This document shows, piece by piece, positions 5,631 through 7,116 of a DNA stretch of 7,116 bases (position 1 is the first letter of the stretch; each line of letters begins with the position of its first letter). The position numbers were made by a program, and so were the translations under genes. Below the pieces are notes generated by a model. That model ran no database searches. It was not told the origin of the DNA and saw only the letters and a program-made list of their open reading frames with translations. The stretch comes from an uncultured Eubacteriales bacterium (GTDB taxonomy: Bacteria; Bacillota; Clostridia; Christensenellales; UBA1242): positions 1 to 7,116 of the forward strand of contig CAJJIV010000052.1 of NCBI GenBank assembly GCA_905187655.1, written 5' to 3'.

Positions 5631-6897
5631 TTGTTCCCTCTTTTAAAGGAATAATTGGGCTTTCTTCATACACATAACTAGGAATTATTTTTTCGTTTTC
5701 GTTTTTAACAATAATCTTTTTTATTTTATCATTACTTGGGCTCGTATACATAAGTGGAAGCATTGTATCTTCTAATATATTTCTAAGTCCTCTTGCTCCC
5801 GTTTGTAACTTTATTGCCTTTTTGGCAAAATATCTAATAGCATCTTTTTCAAATTCAAGATCAATGTTATCCATCTTAAACATCTTTTTATACTGTTTGA
5901 TTAATGCATTTTTTGGCTGAGTTAAAATCTTTACCAAAGCATCTTCGTTAAGACTATCTAGACTAACAGTAATTGGAATTCTCCCTACAAACTCTGGAAT
6001 TAACCCATACTTTATAAGATCATGTGGCTCACATTCTTTGCAAATTCCACTTTGGTCTCTTTCAACCTTAGATTTTACAACACCACCAAACCCAAGAGCA
6101 GAAGAATCTTTTCTGGTTTCAATAATTTTATCTAGTCCTACAAAAGCTCCCCCACAAATAAACAAAATATTTGTGGTATCAATCTGAATGCACTCTTGAT
6201 TAGGATGTTTTCTACCTCCTTGAGGCGGAACATTTGCAACTGTACTTTCTAAAATTTTTAGTAATGCCTGTTGCACCCCTTCACCAGACACATCTCTGGT
6301 AATTGAGACATTTTCACTCTTTCGAGCAATTTTGTCTATTTCATCTATATAAATAATTCCCTTTTCCGCTGCCTTAATATCATAATTAGCATTTTGAATT
6401 AACTTTAATAAAATATTTTCAACATCTTCACCAACATAACCAGCTTCTGTTAGTGTTGTTGCATCTGCAGTTGCAAAAGGTACTTTTAATATTTTTGCCA
6501 ATGTTTTAGCTAAAAGTGTTTTGCCACAACCTGTTGGCCCTAACATTAAAATATTGCTCTTTTCTAGGTCTAGGTCTTCATTTGTCTTTTTAAGTGCATT
6601 GCTTAAATTATAATTAACTCTTTTATAGTGATTGTAAACAGCAACGGATAAAACCTTTTTGGCTTCATCTTGTCCAACAATGTATTCATCTAATGCTTCT
6701 TTAATTTCTACCGGTCTTGGTAAGTCTATAATTTCTTTAGTACATACAGACTTATCTGCCTCTTTAAGCATATTGCCACACTCATTTATGCAAGCATCGC
6801 AAATGTATGTAGTCCCATCTGGGCTAGAAACTAATTGTTTTACATCTAATTTGCTTTTGCCACAAAATGAACATCTTGGTATTAATTCGTCACTCAT
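5602..6897 (-). CDS. clpX: ATP-dependent Clp protease ATP-binding subunit ClpX
   Basis: ClpX is the AAA+ hexameric unfoldase that selects tagged or misfolded proteins and feeds them to ClpP. The 431 residues are a normal length. The N-terminal zinc-binding domain has C9, C12, C33 and C36. The AAA+ part shows Walker A GPTGCGKT at 120-127, the pore-1 loop G153-Y154-V155-G156, Walker B IIYIDEID at 181-188, and the RKH pore loop at 229-231. It also shows LGF at 268-270 in the ClpP-contact loop (usually IGF), an Arg-finger block EFVGRIP at 302-308, and sensor 2 GARGLR at 367-372. A CxxC pair, C286 and C289, just after the ClpP-contact loop is not something I expect in the family. The start ATG has GGAG seven bases upstream. 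The gene follows clpP by 27 bases, so protease and unfoldase are one operon. The last residues share DNA with engB. Confidence 0.98.
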   Translation of the reverse strand: MSDELIPRCSFCGKSKLDVKQLVSSPDGTTYICDACINECGNMLKEADKSVCTKEIIDLPRPVEIKEALDEYIVGQDEAKKVLSVAVYNHYKRVNYNLSNALKKTNEDLDLEKSNILMLGPTGCGKTLLAKTLAKILKVPFATADATTLTEAGYVGEDVENILLKLIQNANYDIKAAEKGIIYIDEIDKIARKSENVSITRDVSGEGVQQALLKILESTVANVPPQGGRKHPNQECIQIDTTNILFICGGAFVGLDKIIETRKDSSALGFGGVVKSKVERDQSGICKECEPHDLIKYGLIPEFVGRIPITVSLDSLNEDALVKILTQPKNALIKQYKKMFKMDNIDLEFEKDAIRYFAKKAIKLQTGARGLRNILEDTMLPLMYTSPSNDKIKKIIVKNENEKIIPSYVYEESPIIPLKEGTNEDKNYKVS

Positions 6898-6924
6898 TAT
6901 AATTCTCCGTAAAATATAATTGTA

Positions 6925-7116
6925 TTATCTTTTATTAAATATTTTGTCTATCAAACCATATTTAAGGGCTTCTTCAGGAGAAAGGAAGTTGTCTCTGTCT
7001 GTGTCCTTTTCAATGGTTTCAAGCGATTGACCCGTCTTTTCTGCCAAAATTTTATTTAATCGCTTTTTTGTTTTCATAATATGCTCGGCATGTATTGCAA
7101 TATCACTTGCTTGGCC
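6925..7116 (-). CDS. clpP: ATP-dependent Clp protease proteolytic subunit ClpP, C-terminal fragment
   Basis: The gene enters from the right edge, and its last 63 codons plus a TAA stop are present. ClpP is the serine protease that forms two stacked heptameric rings and degrades substrates delivered by ClpX. The fragment begins GQASDIAIHAEHIMKTKKRL and continues through NKILAEKTGQSLETIEKDTDRD to the end SPEEALKYGLIDKIFNKR. This is the standard ClpP C-terminus. The KDTDRD block carries the aspartate of the catalytic triad; the Ser and His lie outside the window. It is followed after 27 bases by clpX, with no terminator or promoter signal in the gap, consistent with co-transcription. Confidence 0.96.
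   Translation of the reverse strand, partial: GQASDIAIHAEHIMKTKKRLNKILAEKTGQSLETIEKDTDRDNFLSPEEALKYGLIDKIFNKR

Noticed and set aside
6659..6919. Plus-strand open frame of 86 codons opposite the start of clpX
   Set aside because: It is antisense to the conserved ClpX zinc-binding domain and its composition reflects the complement of that gene.
6898..6924. Possible promoter or terminator between clpP and clpX
   Set aside because: The 27-base gap holds only the clpX ribosome site and A/T sequence, with no hairpin and no paired -35/-10 elements.

Overview
The window is a dense, AT-rich stretch (roughly 30% G+C by eye) in which every supported gene lies on the minus strand, so the biology reads from base 7116 down to base 1. 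The gene content suggests a low-GC Gram-positive bacterium (Bacillota, probably an uncultured Clostridia-like lineage). The evidence is a division transpeptidase with a C-terminal PASTA domain, the mraZ-rsmH-ftsL-PBP-murE order of the division and cell wall (dcw) cluster, and clpX next to engB (ysxC). Trp is encoded by TGG where I checked it and the reading frames run cleanly without internal TGA, so the standard bacterial code applies. The genus cannot be set from this sequence.

Right half (4302-7116) is a proteostasis and GTPase operon: the end of clpP, then clpX, engB/ysxC (overlapping clpX by 29 bases), and a COG1768-like metallophosphoesterase. It closes with a strong intrinsic terminator at 4302-4333. 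In B. subtilis the lon genes lie between clpX and ysxC; here they are absent from that position.

Left half (1-4267) is the head of the dcw cluster. It has its own promoter (TTGGAA, 17-base spacer, TATAAT). Directly upstream, two perfect tandem copies of AAAAGTGGTT match the known MraZ operator type. Next come mraZ, rsmH, an FtsL-like protein with an unusually long N-terminal tail, a class B penicillin-binding protein (FtsI/SpoVD type) and the first 42 codons of murE. Together these encode the regulator of the cluster, a 16S rRNA methyltransferase, a divisome scaffold, the septal transpeptidase and a peptidoglycan precursor ligase.

Most of this is ordinary core chromosome, and I see no mobile element, CRISPR array, tRNA or new multi-gene system. 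The most unusual signal is an 18-bp perfect hairpin with a 3-base loop between the ftsL-like gene and the PBP gene. It looks like an intrinsic terminator, and its 3' arm contains the PBP Shine-Dalgarno sequence, with the U-tract running straight into the AUG. This suggests that expression of the septal transpeptidase is uncoupled or conditionally controlled inside the dcw operon.
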